This document shows positions 7,837-16,919 of a DNA stretch of 64,000 nt, piece after piece. The DNA lies in NCBI RefSeq assembly GCF_021404405.1, contig NZ_JABFTV010000010.1, positions 154,180 through 218,179 of the forward strand. Direction: 5' to 3'. The notes under the pieces are model-generated. The model was not told where the DNA came from, did no database searches, and worked only from the letters and a program-made list of their open reading frames with translations. Both the position numbers and the translations under genes were made by a program. This stretch comes from Billgrantia aerodenitrificans (GTDB taxonomy: Bacteria; Pseudomonadota; Gammaproteobacteria; Pseudomonadales; Halomonadaceae). Within the stretch, counting starts at the first letter, position 1, and every line of letters starts with the position of its first letter.

Positions 7837-9008
7837 CGCGTGTCGCTGCCGCCGTCACTCGGCGGGAAACGCGCCAGGATCTCGCGCCGCTCACCGTTGC
7901 GCTCCACCTCCAGCGGCAGCAGGGTGCCGGGCGGCTGCCGCTGCACCCGTTGGGTCAGATCGGCAGGCCTCGCCAGCGCCTCACCCGCGGCGCGCATAAT
8001 GATATCCCCCTCCTCCAGGCCCGCGCTCTCGGCCACAGAGCCACTCTGAATGCCGCGCACCTCGATCCCGGCCTCATGGGGCACGATATAGACCCCGAGC
8101 TGCATCGGCGGCTGGGCCTGCGCCGGGGTCTCGGCCAGGGTGAATACGGCATGCGCCAGCCCCTCCGGCGGCAGCTCGCAGCCGTCGACTTCCACCGCCC
8201 AGGGCAGCAGGGTAGCGTGGGCGTCTACATCCAGGTCGTTGAGCTGATGGGGCACCCCGTGCTCGTACTGCAGGTGGCCTTGGCCGATCAGCCCCACCGC
8301 CAGCGCCCCCTCGGCAGTGGCTTCGGCCAGCCCTGTGGCCATGGCGCGGTCCCATACGAGCTGCGCGGCGATGAAGCGCTCGAGGCTCGCTTCATCGTCC
8401 CCCGCGCTGGGATGCTGGGCATGCACGGCGGCCAGACGCTCGCGATAAGCCGGCAGCGCCTCGGCCGGCGCGGTAATACCGAAGCGTTCGTCTTCCGGCA
8501 CCCCATCCCAGCCCTCACCGGCCAGGCGGCCGCGCAACTCGGGGGTGACGTTGATCGCCTTGAGCGGCACCTGGTTCAGGCGGGCGAAGTGCAGGATCGG
8601 CAGGTAGAGCTCCGGATCGAAGCCCCAGGCGCTGCGCCAGTTGCTGGCGTCGAGGAACTCCGCCTCGTCGAGCTCCCCCGCCACCCAGGCATCCAGCGCG
8701 GGCTGGGCCTCGCGGGGCAGCATCTCCAGGCCGATCACCATGTCCGGGCGCAGGGCGTGCAGGCCAGCCAGGGTGTGCAGCTGCCAGCGGTGGTGATCCA
8801 TGCGGTCGTGCTGCTCGCCGAGCAGCACCACGTCGCGCTCGGCGAGATTGGCGAACAGTGCCGCCGAATCGAGCCGCTCGCCGCCGGGCTGCAGCCATTG
8901 GCCCGGCGGCGGGCAGCTGTCGGCCTGTACGGTCATGGGCAGCGCCAGGCAGGTCAGCAGGCCCAGCGCATGGCCCAGCATACGGGGCAGGGCGAATGAA
9001 CGTCGCAT
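7833..9008 (-). CDS. ChaN-like lipoprotein-family protein fused to a PDZ domain
   Basis: A 391-aa exported protein. A signal peptide (core GHALGLLTCLALPMTVQA) is followed by Asp-Ser-Cys. Residues about 50-270 form a ChaN-like/haem-binding-uptake (Tiki/EreA superfamily) domain with VVLLGEQHDRMDHH, VIGLEMLPREAQPALDAW, WRSAWGFDPELYLPIL and LIGQGHLQYEHGVP. Residues about 300-385 form a PDZ domain with LGVYIVPHEAGIEVRGI and AGLEEGDIIMRAAGEAL. ChaN binds haem in Campylobacter; the role in this fusion is not known. GGGAG lies about 11 bases before the ATG. It is coupled to the downstream M1-like peptidase, which hints at joint periplasmic proteolysis or ligand handling. Confidence 0.82.
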   Translation of the reverse strand: MRRSFALPRMLGHALGLLTCLALPMTVQADSCPPPGQWLQPGGERLDSAALFANLAERDVVLLGEQHDRMDHHRWQLHTLAGLHALRPDMVIGLEMLPREAQPALDAWVAGELDEAEFLDASNWRSAWGFDPELYLPILHFARLNQVPLKAINVTPELRGRLAGEGWDGVPEDERFGITAPAEALPAYRERLAAVHAQHPSAGDDEASLERFIAAQLVWDRAMATGLAEATAEGALAVGLIGQGHLQYEHGVPHQLNDLDVDAHATLLPWAVEVDGCELPPEGLAHAVFTLAETPAQAQPPMQLGVYIVPHEAGIEVRGIQSGSVAESAGLEEGDIIMRAAGEALARPADLTQRVQRQPPGTLLPLEVERNGERREILARFPPSDGGSDTR

Positions 9009-9061
9009 CGGTCTTTTTTCTCCCTCTGAGGGCGTCCCCCATGATGGCGCATTCGCCAGCC

Positions 9062-10363
9062 TCAGGCAGCCTCTTCCCGCGACGTCCCCGCGGCCTCCTC
9101 GAAGTGGAACTCCATCTGGGTCGGCTCCAGGCGCGGATCGAGCTCGGTGAAATGCGGCGTCTCCAGGGTCGGCACCGCCACGAAGGGCTCCTGCTCGACT
9201 TCCTCGATCGGCTCACCGGGACGACGGCGCAGGCGCAGCGTCACGAACAGCGCCAGCGCCAGCGAGGCGCCGCCGAGGAACATCCACAGCCCATCGGGGC
9301 CGATCGCCTGCATCACCAGCGAGGCCGAGAAGGGGCCGATGATCGAGCCGATGCCGTACCAGATCATCAGCTTAGCATTGGCGGCGACGATCTCGCCGGG
9401 CTCCAGCCAGTCGTTGGTATGGGCCAGGCTCAGAGCGTAGAGGGTATGCAGCATGGCGGTGTGGAAGCAGGCCACCAGTACCAGCAGCCAGAAGTCGATG
9501 CGCACCAGCATCGACACCAGGACACCGGAAATCGTCATCACCACCGCCATGCCGAGGATCACCTTGCGCCGGTCGATACGGTCGGAGAGCCGCCCGAGCC
9601 CCCACTGGGCGAACAGCGCCACCATGGTGGTGATGGCCATGAAGCGCGCCGTTTCGCCAGTGGTCAGGCCGATCTCCTGACCGTAAAAGGGCGTCATGGC
9701 GAAGAAGGACTGCACCATCAATCCGGCGGTGAATGCCCCCACCAGCCCCACCGGTGCGCGTTTGAACAGCGTCTTGAGCGGGATCTTCTGCGGCTGGATG
9801 TCGTGGGTCTGGCGCGGACCGTGGATGCGCACGATCGACAGCGGCACCAGCGCCAGGGCGAATAGCATACCGACCAGTGAGAACAGCGCCGGGCCGGCCG
9901 GATCGGCCAGGTTGAGCATCCACTGCCCGCCGGCCAGCGACAGGGTCGAGATGATCATGTAGATCGCCAGCACCCGGCCGCGATTGTCGTTGGTCGACTC
10001 CCCCGAGACCCACGACTCCATCACCATCAGCATGCCGGCCGTGGCGACCCCGCCGAGCAGGCGCCAGACCAGCCAGGCCCAGGCGTCGACCCACAGGCCG
10101 TGAAGCATGGCGGTCACCGCCAGGATGCCGGCGCAGGCGGCGAACACACGGATATGCCCCACGCTGCGAATGCGCTTTTCCAGCAGGTAGCTGCCCAGCA
10201 CGAAGCCGAGCGAAAAGCTCGACATCAGCAGGCCCGCCATGTGCGAGGGGAAGCCCTCGATGGACATGCGCACCCCGAGCAGGGTCATGATCAGACCGTG
10301 CCCGAGCAGGAAGCTGATTTCACAGACGAACAGGATCGGAAGGGTGGCCGGTAAACTGCGCAA
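9062..10363 (-). CDS. MFS transporter (YcaD-like)
   Basis: Integral membrane protein of the major facilitator superfamily, 433 aa with about 12 hydrophobic segments. Motif-A-like residues appear as GRLSDRIDRRKVILGM between TM8 and TM9, and SFSLGFVLGSYLLEKRI lies between TM2 and TM3. The C-terminal 50 residues are hydrophilic and acidic. Overall it resembles the YcaD/YfkF-like group; substrate is unknown. The best start is TTG at 10363 (MRSLPATLPILFV) with GGAG 7 bases upstream. The longer frame to 10441 adds arginine-rich sequence over short DNA repeats and is rejected. No partner gene is evident. Confidence 0.8.
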   Translation of the reverse strand: MRSLPATLPILFVCEISFLLGHGLIMTLLGVRMSIEGFPSHMAGLLMSSFSLGFVLGSYLLEKRIRSVGHIRVFAACAGILAVTAMLHGLWVDAWAWLVWRLLGGVATAGMLMVMESWVSGESTNDNRGRVLAIYMIISTLSLAGGQWMLNLADPAGPALFSLVGMLFALALVPLSIVRIHGPRQTHDIQPQKIPLKTLFKRAPVGLVGAFTAGLMVQSFFAMTPFYGQEIGLTTGETARFMAITTMVALFAQWGLGRLSDRIDRRKVILGMAVVMTISGVLVSMLVRIDFWLLVLVACFHTAMLHTLYALSLAHTNDWLEPGEIVAANAKLMIWYGIGSIIGPFSASLVMQAIGPDGLWMFLGGASLALALFVTLRLRRRPGEPIEEVEQEPFVAVPTLETPHFTELDPRLEPTQMEFHFEEAAGTSREEAA

Positions 10364-10377
10364 GATGTCACTCCATT

Positions 10378-10414
10378 GACGATGCCGGACGATGGACGAT
10401 GGACGATGCCGGAC
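10378..10414. repeat. Short GGACGAT tandem repeats upstream of the MFS gene
   Basis: Four imperfect copies of a GACGATG-type unit (two extended to GACGATGCCG) lie head to tail just upstream of the MFS start. They are too short and degenerate to assign a role. The 10364-10577 interval otherwise shows no gene. Confidence 0.5.
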
Positions 10415-10577
10415 GCGAAACGAACGTGACCACCCCGGCATCCCATCGGGCGGCCTGGCTCCAGTGTAGAAAGGCGTAGCGAGAGATTGCCACTCATCGA
10501 ACCCAGGCTCCTCGCTGTCGGCCTCAGCCGACAGGGTCTACGCTGGGTGTGTGAGAGCGGCAGGCAAGGAGGCAAGC

Positions 10578-10994
10578 ATGGCAGCCAAGACATTCCCCCC
10601 TATGCTGCTGGGAGCCATCATGCTCTGGTCGGCCCCAGCACTGGCCACCGAGCCGGCCACACCGGATGAGAGCGCCGCCGGCATGGACCCGGCAGAGATC
10701 ACCGAAGCGCCGGATGTCACCACCGGTCGGGCCGGCACCACCAGCGGTATCACCGGTGCGGACATGGAAGAGGAGGATCAGGGCAGCGGCAGCGGCGAGA
10801 CCCAGGGCGACGAGCTGTTCCAGACGCCCGCCGCCGCATCCGATGCCGGCCCGGCCTACGAGACCCAGTCGCCCGAGCGCGAGGAGGATGGCGAAGGCGA
10901 TGACGAGGTCATGCCCGACGAACCGCTGGGCGCCGACGACAGCGGTCGACAGGAAGACGGCGAGCCCCAGGCCAGCGGCGATCAATCGCCCTGA
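10578..10994 (+). CDS. Small acidic exported protein of unknown function
   Basis: A 138-aa protein starting MAAKTFPPMLLGAIMLWSAP with probable signal-peptidase cleavage after ALA. The mature part is low in complexity and very acidic (runs such as DMEEEDQGSGSGE and EREEDGEGDDE), rich in Gly, Ser, Pro and Thr, and is probably disordered. GGAGG lies 6 bases before the chosen ATG; the in-frame ATG at 10551 has no binding site and would disrupt the signal peptide. Acidic disordered exported proteins are common in halophiles. No family is recognised and the function is unknown. Confidence 0.6.
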   Translation: MAAKTFPPMLLGAIMLWSAPALATEPATPDESAAGMDPAEITEAPDVTTGRAGTTSGITGADMEEEDQGSGSGETQGDELFQTPAAASDAGPAYETQSPEREEDGEGDDEVMPDEPLGADDSGRQEDGEPQASGDQSP

Positions 10995-11146
10995 TGACCC
11001 GGCGACAGCCATCCCGCGGCAGCCATTCGTTACCAACGGAAACCAACGACGAACCGCGATCCTGTCAGGAGTCGCTACGCTTAATACAGACCGCTAGCAA
11101 AGATGCATAACGATACAATGGGTACGGGAACCAGGCAGGAGGCCTC

Positions 11147-14100
11147 ATGACCCTCAGGGTTTCGCGCAGACAGTTCTTCAAGCTCGGTGCGGCGGGGATG
11201 GCCACATCCAGCATGGCGATGATGGGCTTCGCCCCGGATCCCGCCATCGCCTCGATTCGCCACTTCAAGCTCACCGGCGCCAAGATCACGCGCAGCAACT
11301 GCACCTACTGCTCGGTGGGCTGCGGCGTGCTGATCTATGCCCGCGGCGACGCCGCGATCAACAACATCGACGACATCTATCACGTCGAAGGCGACCCGGA
11401 TCACCCGGTGAGTCGCGGCTCGCTATGCCCCAAGGGCGCGGGGCTGCTCGACTACATCCGCAGCGAATCGCGCCTGCGCTATCCCCAAGTACGCGAGGCC
11501 GGCAGCAGGGAGTGGAAGCGGATCAGCTGGGACGAGGCCTTCACCCGCATCGCCCGACACATGAAGGACGATCGCGACGCCAACTTCGTTACCCAGGACG
11601 ACGAAGGCAATACGGTCAATCACTGGACCACTACCGGCATGCTGGCGGCCTCGGCCTCGACCAACGAGACCGCCTACTGCACTCACAAGATCGCCCGCAG
11701 TCTGGGCATGGTGGCGTTCGACAACCAGGCGCGCGTCTGACACGGACCGACGGTGGCAGGTCTTGCCCCAACATTCGGTCGCGGTGCCATGACCAACCAC
11801 TGGGTCGACATTCGCAATGCCGACCTGATCATCGGCATGGGTGGCAACCCTGCCGAGGCTCATCCTGTTGGCTTCCGCTGGGTGATGGAGGCGCGCGAGC
11901 ACAACGACGCCCGGCTGGTGGTGGTCGACCCGCGCTTCACCCGCACCGCCGCGGTGGCGGACTATTTTGCCGAGATACGCACCGGCACCGATATCGCCTT
12001 CCTCGGCGGGCTGATCCATTACCTGATCGAGAGCGGTCGCTTCCAGCGCGACTACGTGCTCGCCTACACCGACGCCAGCCTGCTGGTGGCCGATGAGTTC
12101 GGCTTCGAGGACGGTCTGTTCAACGGCTACGACGCCGACAACGGCGAATACGAGATGGAGGGCTGGCAGTACCAGTACGACGAGGACGGCCACGCCCTGC
12201 GCGACGAGACACTCGAGCACCCGCGCTGCGTGTTCCAGCTGATGCGCCAGCACTACAGCCGCTACACCCTCGACGTAGTCTCCTCGGTGTGCGGCACGCC
12301 GCGCGACAAGATCCAGCACGTGTGGGACATGGCCGCCGAAACGGCCGCCCCCGACAAGACCATGACTTTCCTCTATGCGCTGGGCTGGACGCAGCACTCC
12401 ATCGGCTCGCAGATCATCCGCACCGCGGCCATCGTCCAGTTGCTGCTGGGCAACATGGGCATGCGCGGCGGCGGGGTCAACGCTCTGCGCGGCCACTCCA
12501 ACATCCAGGGACTGACCGACCTGGGGCTGCTCTCCGATCAGTTGCCCGGCTACCTGACCCTGCCCGACGACGACGAGCAGGACTACGAGGATTTCATCCT
12601 CGAACGTGCACGGCCACCGCTGGTGCCCGAAGAGATCTCCTACTGGCGCTACTACGAGCGCTTCCACGTCAGCCTGATGAAGGCGTGGTACGGCGACGCC
12701 GCCACCGAGGCCAACGACTGGTGCTACGACTGGCTGCCGAAGATGGGCGAGGACCTCTACGACATCCTGCACACCTTCGAACGCATGCATCGCGGCGAGA
12801 TGACCGGCTACCTGTGCCAGGGCTTCAATCCGCTGGCGGCCTTCCCGCACAAGGCCAAGGTCACCGAGGCGCTGTCGCAGCTGAAATTCCTGGTGGTGAT
12901 CGACCCGCTGCGCACCGAAACGGCGGAGTTCTGGATGAATCACGGCGAGTATCACGACGTCGATCCTGCCGCCATCGACACCGAGGTGTTCCGCCTGCCC
13001 ACCACCAGCTTCGCCGAGGAGGACGGTACCATCGTCAACAGCTCGCGCTGGCTGCAGTGGTTCTGGCAGGCCGCGCCACCGCCGGGCGAAGCCAAGCCCG
13101 ACACGGCGATCCTGGCCGGCATCTTTCTGCGCATGCAACGGCTCTACCAGGAAGAAGGCGGCGCCTTCCCCGACCCCATCCTCAACCTGCACTGGCCCTA
13201 CCGCCGGCCGGAGGAGCCGAGCCCCGAGGAGCTGGCCCGGGAGTACAACGGCTGGGCGCTGGAGGACGTCTTCGACGAGGACCGCAACCTGGTGGTACGC
13301 GCCGGCGAGCAAATCGAGGATTTCGGCTTCCTGCGCGCCGACGGCTCCACTGCCTGCGGCTGCTGGATCTTCGCCGGCTGCTGGACCGAGGGCGGCAACC
13401 AGATGGTGCGCCGCGACAACTCCGACCCCTACGGCACCGGCCAGACCCTTGGCTGGGCCTGGTCGTGGCCGGCCAACCGCCGCATCCTCTACAACCGCGC
13501 CAGCGCCCGCCCCGACGGCACGCCGTGGGCGGCCAACAAGGCCGTGGTGTGGTGGGACGGCGAACGCTGGGTGGGTAACGACGTGCCTGACTTTCCCGAG
13601 GACTCGCCACCCGAGGCGACCCAAGGCCCGTTCATCATGAATCAGACCGGGCGCGGCCAGCTGTTCGCCCGCGACCGCATGAAGGAGGGGCCCTTCCCGG
13701 AGCACTACGAACCCTTCGAAACGCCAGTCGCGAACAACCCGCTGCACCCGGACAACCCGCTGGCCAAGCACAACCCGGGAGCGCGCATCTTCCCGCAGGA
13801 TCGCGAAAACCTCGGCACCTTCGAGGAGTTCCCCCATGCCGCCACCAGCTATCGCCTGACCGAGCACTTCCACTACTGGACGATGCACAACCGGCTCAAC
13901 GCCATCGCCCAACCGGAGAAGTTCGTCGAGATCGGCGAGAGCCTGGCCCAGGAGCTGGGCATCGCCAAGGGTGATCGGGTGCGGGTCAGCTCCAAGCGCG
14001 GCTACATCGATGCGGTGGCGGTGGTGACCAAGCGCATTCGTCCGCTGCAGGTGGCCGGCAAGACGGTGCATCAGGTGGGCATTCCGCTGCACTGGGGCTT

Positions 14101-14215
14101 TCTCGGCGAGACCAAGAAGGCCCATCTGACCAACACGCTGACCCCATCGGTGGGCGACGCCAACACCCAGACGCCGGAGTACAAGTCGTTCCTGGTGCGC
14201 GTCGACAAGCTGTAG
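11147..14215 (+). CDS. fdoG: Formate dehydrogenase-O/N major subunit, selenoprotein
   Basis: Catalytic subunit of a periplasm-facing respiratory formate dehydrogenase: formate to CO2, using molybdopterin guanine dinucleotide, selenocysteine and one [4Fe-4S] cluster. The 1,022-aa product is read through an in-frame TGA at 11738-11740, which encodes Sec198 in the context NQARV-U-HGPTVAGLAPTFG, nearly identical to E. coli FdnG/FdoG. A twin-arginine signal with SRRQFFK starts the protein. The [4Fe-4S] cysteines are Cys52, Cys55, Cys59 and Cys94. AGGAGG lies 5 bases before the ATG. It heads the cluster fdoG-fdoH-fdoI-fdhE-selA-selB-selC. Automated callers would split it into a 197-aa fragment and an 820-aa fragment. 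Confidence 0.97.
11738..11775 (+). promoter_or_regulatory. Bacterial SECIS element and UGA selenocysteine codon
   Basis: The TGA codon at 11738-11740 is followed by a short hairpin GGTGGC-AGGTCT-TGCCCC (11752-11769). The apical AGGTCT is the loop sequence recognised by SelB in E. coli fdhF/fdnG mRNAs, and the spacing from the UGA is right. The selB and selC genes needed for decoding are present downstream. Confidence 0.9.
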
Positions 14216-14230
14216 CGCAAGGAGGCCAAG

Positions 14231-15187
14231 ATGAGAGGCGAACAGGTCAATCTGCAGAACATCATCGCCCGCTCGGCGACCACGGTGCCCTCGCCCCAGG
14301 AGCGAACGGGGGGCATCGACCCGGTGACCAAGCTAATCGACGTGTCGCGCTGCATCGGCTGCAAGGCGTGCCAGGTCGCCTGCGCCGAGTGGAACGACCT
14401 GCGCGATGAGGTCGGCAACAACGTCGGCGAGTACGACAACCCGCTCGATCTCACCCCCAATACCTGGCAGGTGATGCGCTTCGACGAGTACGAGAACGAG
14501 CAGGGCAACCTGGAGTGGCTGATCCGCAAGGACAACTGCATGCACTGCGCCGACCCCGGCTGCCTCGAGGCCTGCCCGGCACCCGGCGCCATCGTGCAGT
14601 ACGCCAACGGCATCGTCGACTTCAACTCCGAGCACTGCATCGGCTGCGGCTACTGCGTCACCGGCTGCCCCTTCGACGTACCGCGCATTTCGGAGGTGGA
14701 CGGCAAGTCCTACAAGTGCACGCTGTGCTCCGACCGGGTGTTCCACGGCCTGGAGCCGGCCTGCGTCAAGTCGTGCCCCACCGGTTCGATCATGTTCGGC
14801 ACCCGGGACGACATGCTCGACCTGGCCGAGACCCGCACCAACTTTCTCAAGAGCCGCGGCTACGACAACGCCGGGGTCTACAACCCCGAGGGCGTGGACG
14901 GCACCCACGTGATCTACGTGCTGCAGCATGCCGACAAGCCGGGGCTCTACAGCGCCCTGCCGGAGGATCCCCGCATCAGCCCGATGGTCAGCGCCTGGAA
15001 AGGCGTGACCAAACCGCTGGCCTCGGCGGCCATCGGCCTGGCCGCCCTGACCGGCTTTCTCCACTACGCCACCGCCGGCCCCAAGGAGCACGGCGAGGAG
15101 GACGAACAGGCGGTGCGCGACGACGAGGCCCGCCAGAGGGAGCGGGAGGCCAGAGAAGAACGAGATGAGCGGGAGGAGCGACCATGA
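14231..15187 (+). CDS. fdoH: Formate dehydrogenase iron-sulfur (beta) subunit
   Basis: Electron-transfer subunit linking FdoG to the membrane cytochrome FdoI. The 318-aa protein contains four [4Fe-4S] binding blocks, beginning with CIGCKACQVAC (Cys41, 44, 47, 51), then CMHCADPGCLEACP, CIGCGYCVTGCP and CTLCSDRVFHGLEPACVKSCP without its last residue. A single membrane anchor PLASAAIGLAALTGFLHYA lies near the C-terminus, followed by a highly charged tail. AAGGAGG precedes the ATG. The stop overlaps the fdoI start (ATGA), so fdoH and fdoI are translationally coupled. Lengths and motifs match FdnH/FdoH. Confidence 0.95.
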   Translation: MRGEQVNLQNIIARSATTVPSPQERTGGIDPVTKLIDVSRCIGCKACQVACAEWNDLRDEVGNNVGEYDNPLDLTPNTWQVMRFDEYENEQGNLEWLIRKDNCMHCADPGCLEACPAPGAIVQYANGIVDFNSEHCIGCGYCVTGCPFDVPRISEVDGKSYKCTLCSDRVFHGLEPACVKSCPTGSIMFGTRDDMLDLAETRTNFLKSRGYDNAGVYNPEGVDGTHVIYVLQHADKPGLYSALPEDPRISPMVSAWKGVTKPLASAAIGLAALTGFLHYATAGPKEHGEEDEQAVRDDEARQREREAREERDEREERP

Positions 15188-15873
15188 GCCTGGCCAAGAC
15201 GGATCCGCAGCTGCTGCGCTACGGCGTCTGGACACGCCTGCTGCACTGGCTCGTCGCCATCAGCTTCGTACTGCTGGTGCTCAGCGGGCTGCCCTTCTTT
15301 CACCCCTTCTTCTGGTCGCTGACCGGGCTGTTCGGCGGCCCCACCATGACCCGCATCCTGCACCCCTGGATCGGCCTGTTCATGTCGCTGCTGTTCGTGC
15401 TGATGGCGATCCGCTTCTTCAAGGAGAGCCTGTTCAAGCGTCACGACGTGCAGTGGCTCAAGCAGATCGACGACGTACTGGCCAATCGCGACGAAAAGCT
15501 GCCGCCGGTGGGCAAGAACAATGCCGGCCAGAAGCTGGTGTACTGGGTCATGCTGCTGTGCGTACCGCTGCTGCTGATCAGCGGCGTGCTGATGTGGCAG
15601 CCCCTGGTCGGTGAAGAAGTGCCGATCACCCTGCGCCGGCTGGCCTCGATGGGCCACGCCTACCTCGCCTTTCTCGCCATCATCACCCTGATCATCCACA
15701 TCTACTCGGGCATCTGGGTCAAGGGCTCGTTCCAGGCCATGGTGCGCGGCCGGGTGAGCAAGGCCTGGGCCCGCCATCATCATGACCTGTGGTACGAGGA
15801 GGAGATGGAGAAGGAGCGCAAGCACCGCGAGATAAGCCGCCGCCACGAAAGCCGCAAAGGGGAGTCGCCGTGA
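15184..15873 (+). CDS. fdoI: Formate dehydrogenase cytochrome b556 (gamma) subunit
   Basis: Membrane di-haem cytochrome b that takes electrons from FdoH and reduces quinone. The 229-aa protein has four hydrophobic helices. Candidate haem-ligand histidines are His21 in LLHWLVAIS, the His in LHPWIGLF, and the histidines in GHAYLAFLAIITLIIHIYSG. Length is close to E. coli FdoI (211), with an extra charged C-terminal tail (EEEMEKERKHREISRRHES). It overlaps fdoH upstream and fdhE downstream by 4 bases each. Confidence 0.94.
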   Translation: MSLAKTDPQLLRYGVWTRLLHWLVAISFVLLVLSGLPFFHPFFWSLTGLFGGPTMTRILHPWIGLFMSLLFVLMAIRFFKESLFKRHDVQWLKQIDDVLANRDEKLPPVGKNNAGQKLVYWVMLLCVPLLLISGVLMWQPLVGEEVPITLRRLASMGHAYLAFLAIITLIIHIYSGIWVKGSFQAMVRGRVSKAWARHHHDLWYEEEMEKERKHREISRRHESRKGESP

Positions 15874-16808
15874 CCCACGCCTATGGCAATGCCCCCACGG
15901 GGATCATGCAACCGCCCGAGGTTCGCCTGCCCGGCGACGACCATTTCGCCCGGCGCGCCCAGCGCCTGCAGGCGCTGGCCGAGCGCAACGCACCGCTGGG
16001 GGAGTTTCTCGGTTTCATGGCCCAGCTGGCCACCGCCCAGCAGGTGGCACTGGAACGGGCCACGGGCTGGCAGCCCGATCCCGAGGCGTTTCGCCTGGCG
16101 CTGGAGCACGGCATGCCGCCGCTCAATGCCCAGGCGCTGCAGGGCGACATCGACATCCAGGGCGAGCTGACGGCCCTGCTCGGCGCACTGGAGCTGCACG
16201 TGGGCGAAGCGCAGCGCCCCCTCATCGCCGCCCTGCGCGAACTGCCCGACGCCACGCTGAAGCAGCTCATGGCCCAGCTCCTGGCCGGTGAGGCCGGTGA
16301 CGAGCAGCACTGTGGGTTGATGCCGCTGATCGCCGCTGCTCTGCAGGTGGCCTGGCAGCGGCTGGTGCAGGCGCTGCCGCATGCCCCGGCCCGCCCCAGC
16401 GGCGAGACACGTACCCTGTGCCCCTGCTGCGGTTCGCCGCCAGTGGCCAGCGTGATCGAGAGCGAGGCCAGCTGCAGCGGCGTACGCTACCTGCAGTGCG
16501 GCCTGTGCGCGACCCAATGGTACTTCGAACGCTCCCTGTGCAGCGTGTGCGAGCAGAGCGGCAAGCTCAGCTACCTGAGCCTGGCGCCGCAAACGGGCGA
16601 AGGGGAAGACGAAGCGACTGCCGAGGCGGCCCAGGCCGAGGCCTGCGGCGACTGCGGCAGCTATCTCAAGATATTCCCCCGCACGCTGGACGCCGAGGCC
16701 GAGCCGCTGGCCGACGACCTGGGCAGCCTGGCGCTGGACCTGCTGCTGGGCGAGGAGGGGCGCTACCGACGCAGCGGCTTCAACCCGCTGCTGATCGCCG
16801 AGGGCTGA
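15870..16808 (+). CDS. fdhE: Formate dehydrogenase accessory protein FdhE
   Basis: Cytoplasmic redox/maturation chaperone required for active respiratory formate dehydrogenases. The 312-aa product (E. coli 309) carries the expected rubredoxin-like CxxC pairs: LCPCCGSPP, QCGLCATQWYF, CSVCEQSG and CGDCGSYLKIF. The start is GTG at 15870, overlapping the fdoI stop as GTGA, with GGGGAG close upstream; the longer open frame inside fdoI is a shadow. The position between the structural genes and selA fits a dedicated maturation role. Confidence 0.93.
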   Translation: MTHAYGNAPTGIMQPPEVRLPGDDHFARRAQRLQALAERNAPLGEFLGFMAQLATAQQVALERATGWQPDPEAFRLALEHGMPPLNAQALQGDIDIQGELTALLGALELHVGEAQRPLIAALRELPDATLKQLMAQLLAGEAGDEQHCGLMPLIAAALQVAWQRLVQALPHAPARPSGETRTLCPCCGSPPVASVIESEASCSGVRYLQCGLCATQWYFERSLCSVCEQSGKLSYLSLAPQTGEGEDEATAEAAQAEACGDCGSYLKIFPRTLDAEAEPLADDLGSLALDLLLGEEGRYRRSGFNPLLIAEG

Positions 16809-16919
16809 GCCGGCGGTTGGACGCCGCCCGGTCCGGCATGCTATGCCATAGGGAGCCCAACCACGAAGGGGCGCACGGGGAGAGTCCCGCGCCCCACAAG
16901 AACGTGGGTGACCCCTGAC

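Noticed and set aside
11114..11119. TACAAT as a -10 element for fdoG
   Set aside because: No acceptable -35 at the right distance and no FNR-type site recognised, so no promoter is claimed.
11738..11740. In-frame TGA that splits the formate dehydrogenase gene
   Set aside because: Not a nonsense mutation: the context is the conserved Sec site, a SECIS hairpin follows, and selA, selB and selC are present downstream.
11423..14125. 900-codon open frame opposite fdoG
   Set aside because: Antisense shadow of a GC-rich gene; low-complexity His/Val/Gly-rich product with no binding site or family resemblance.
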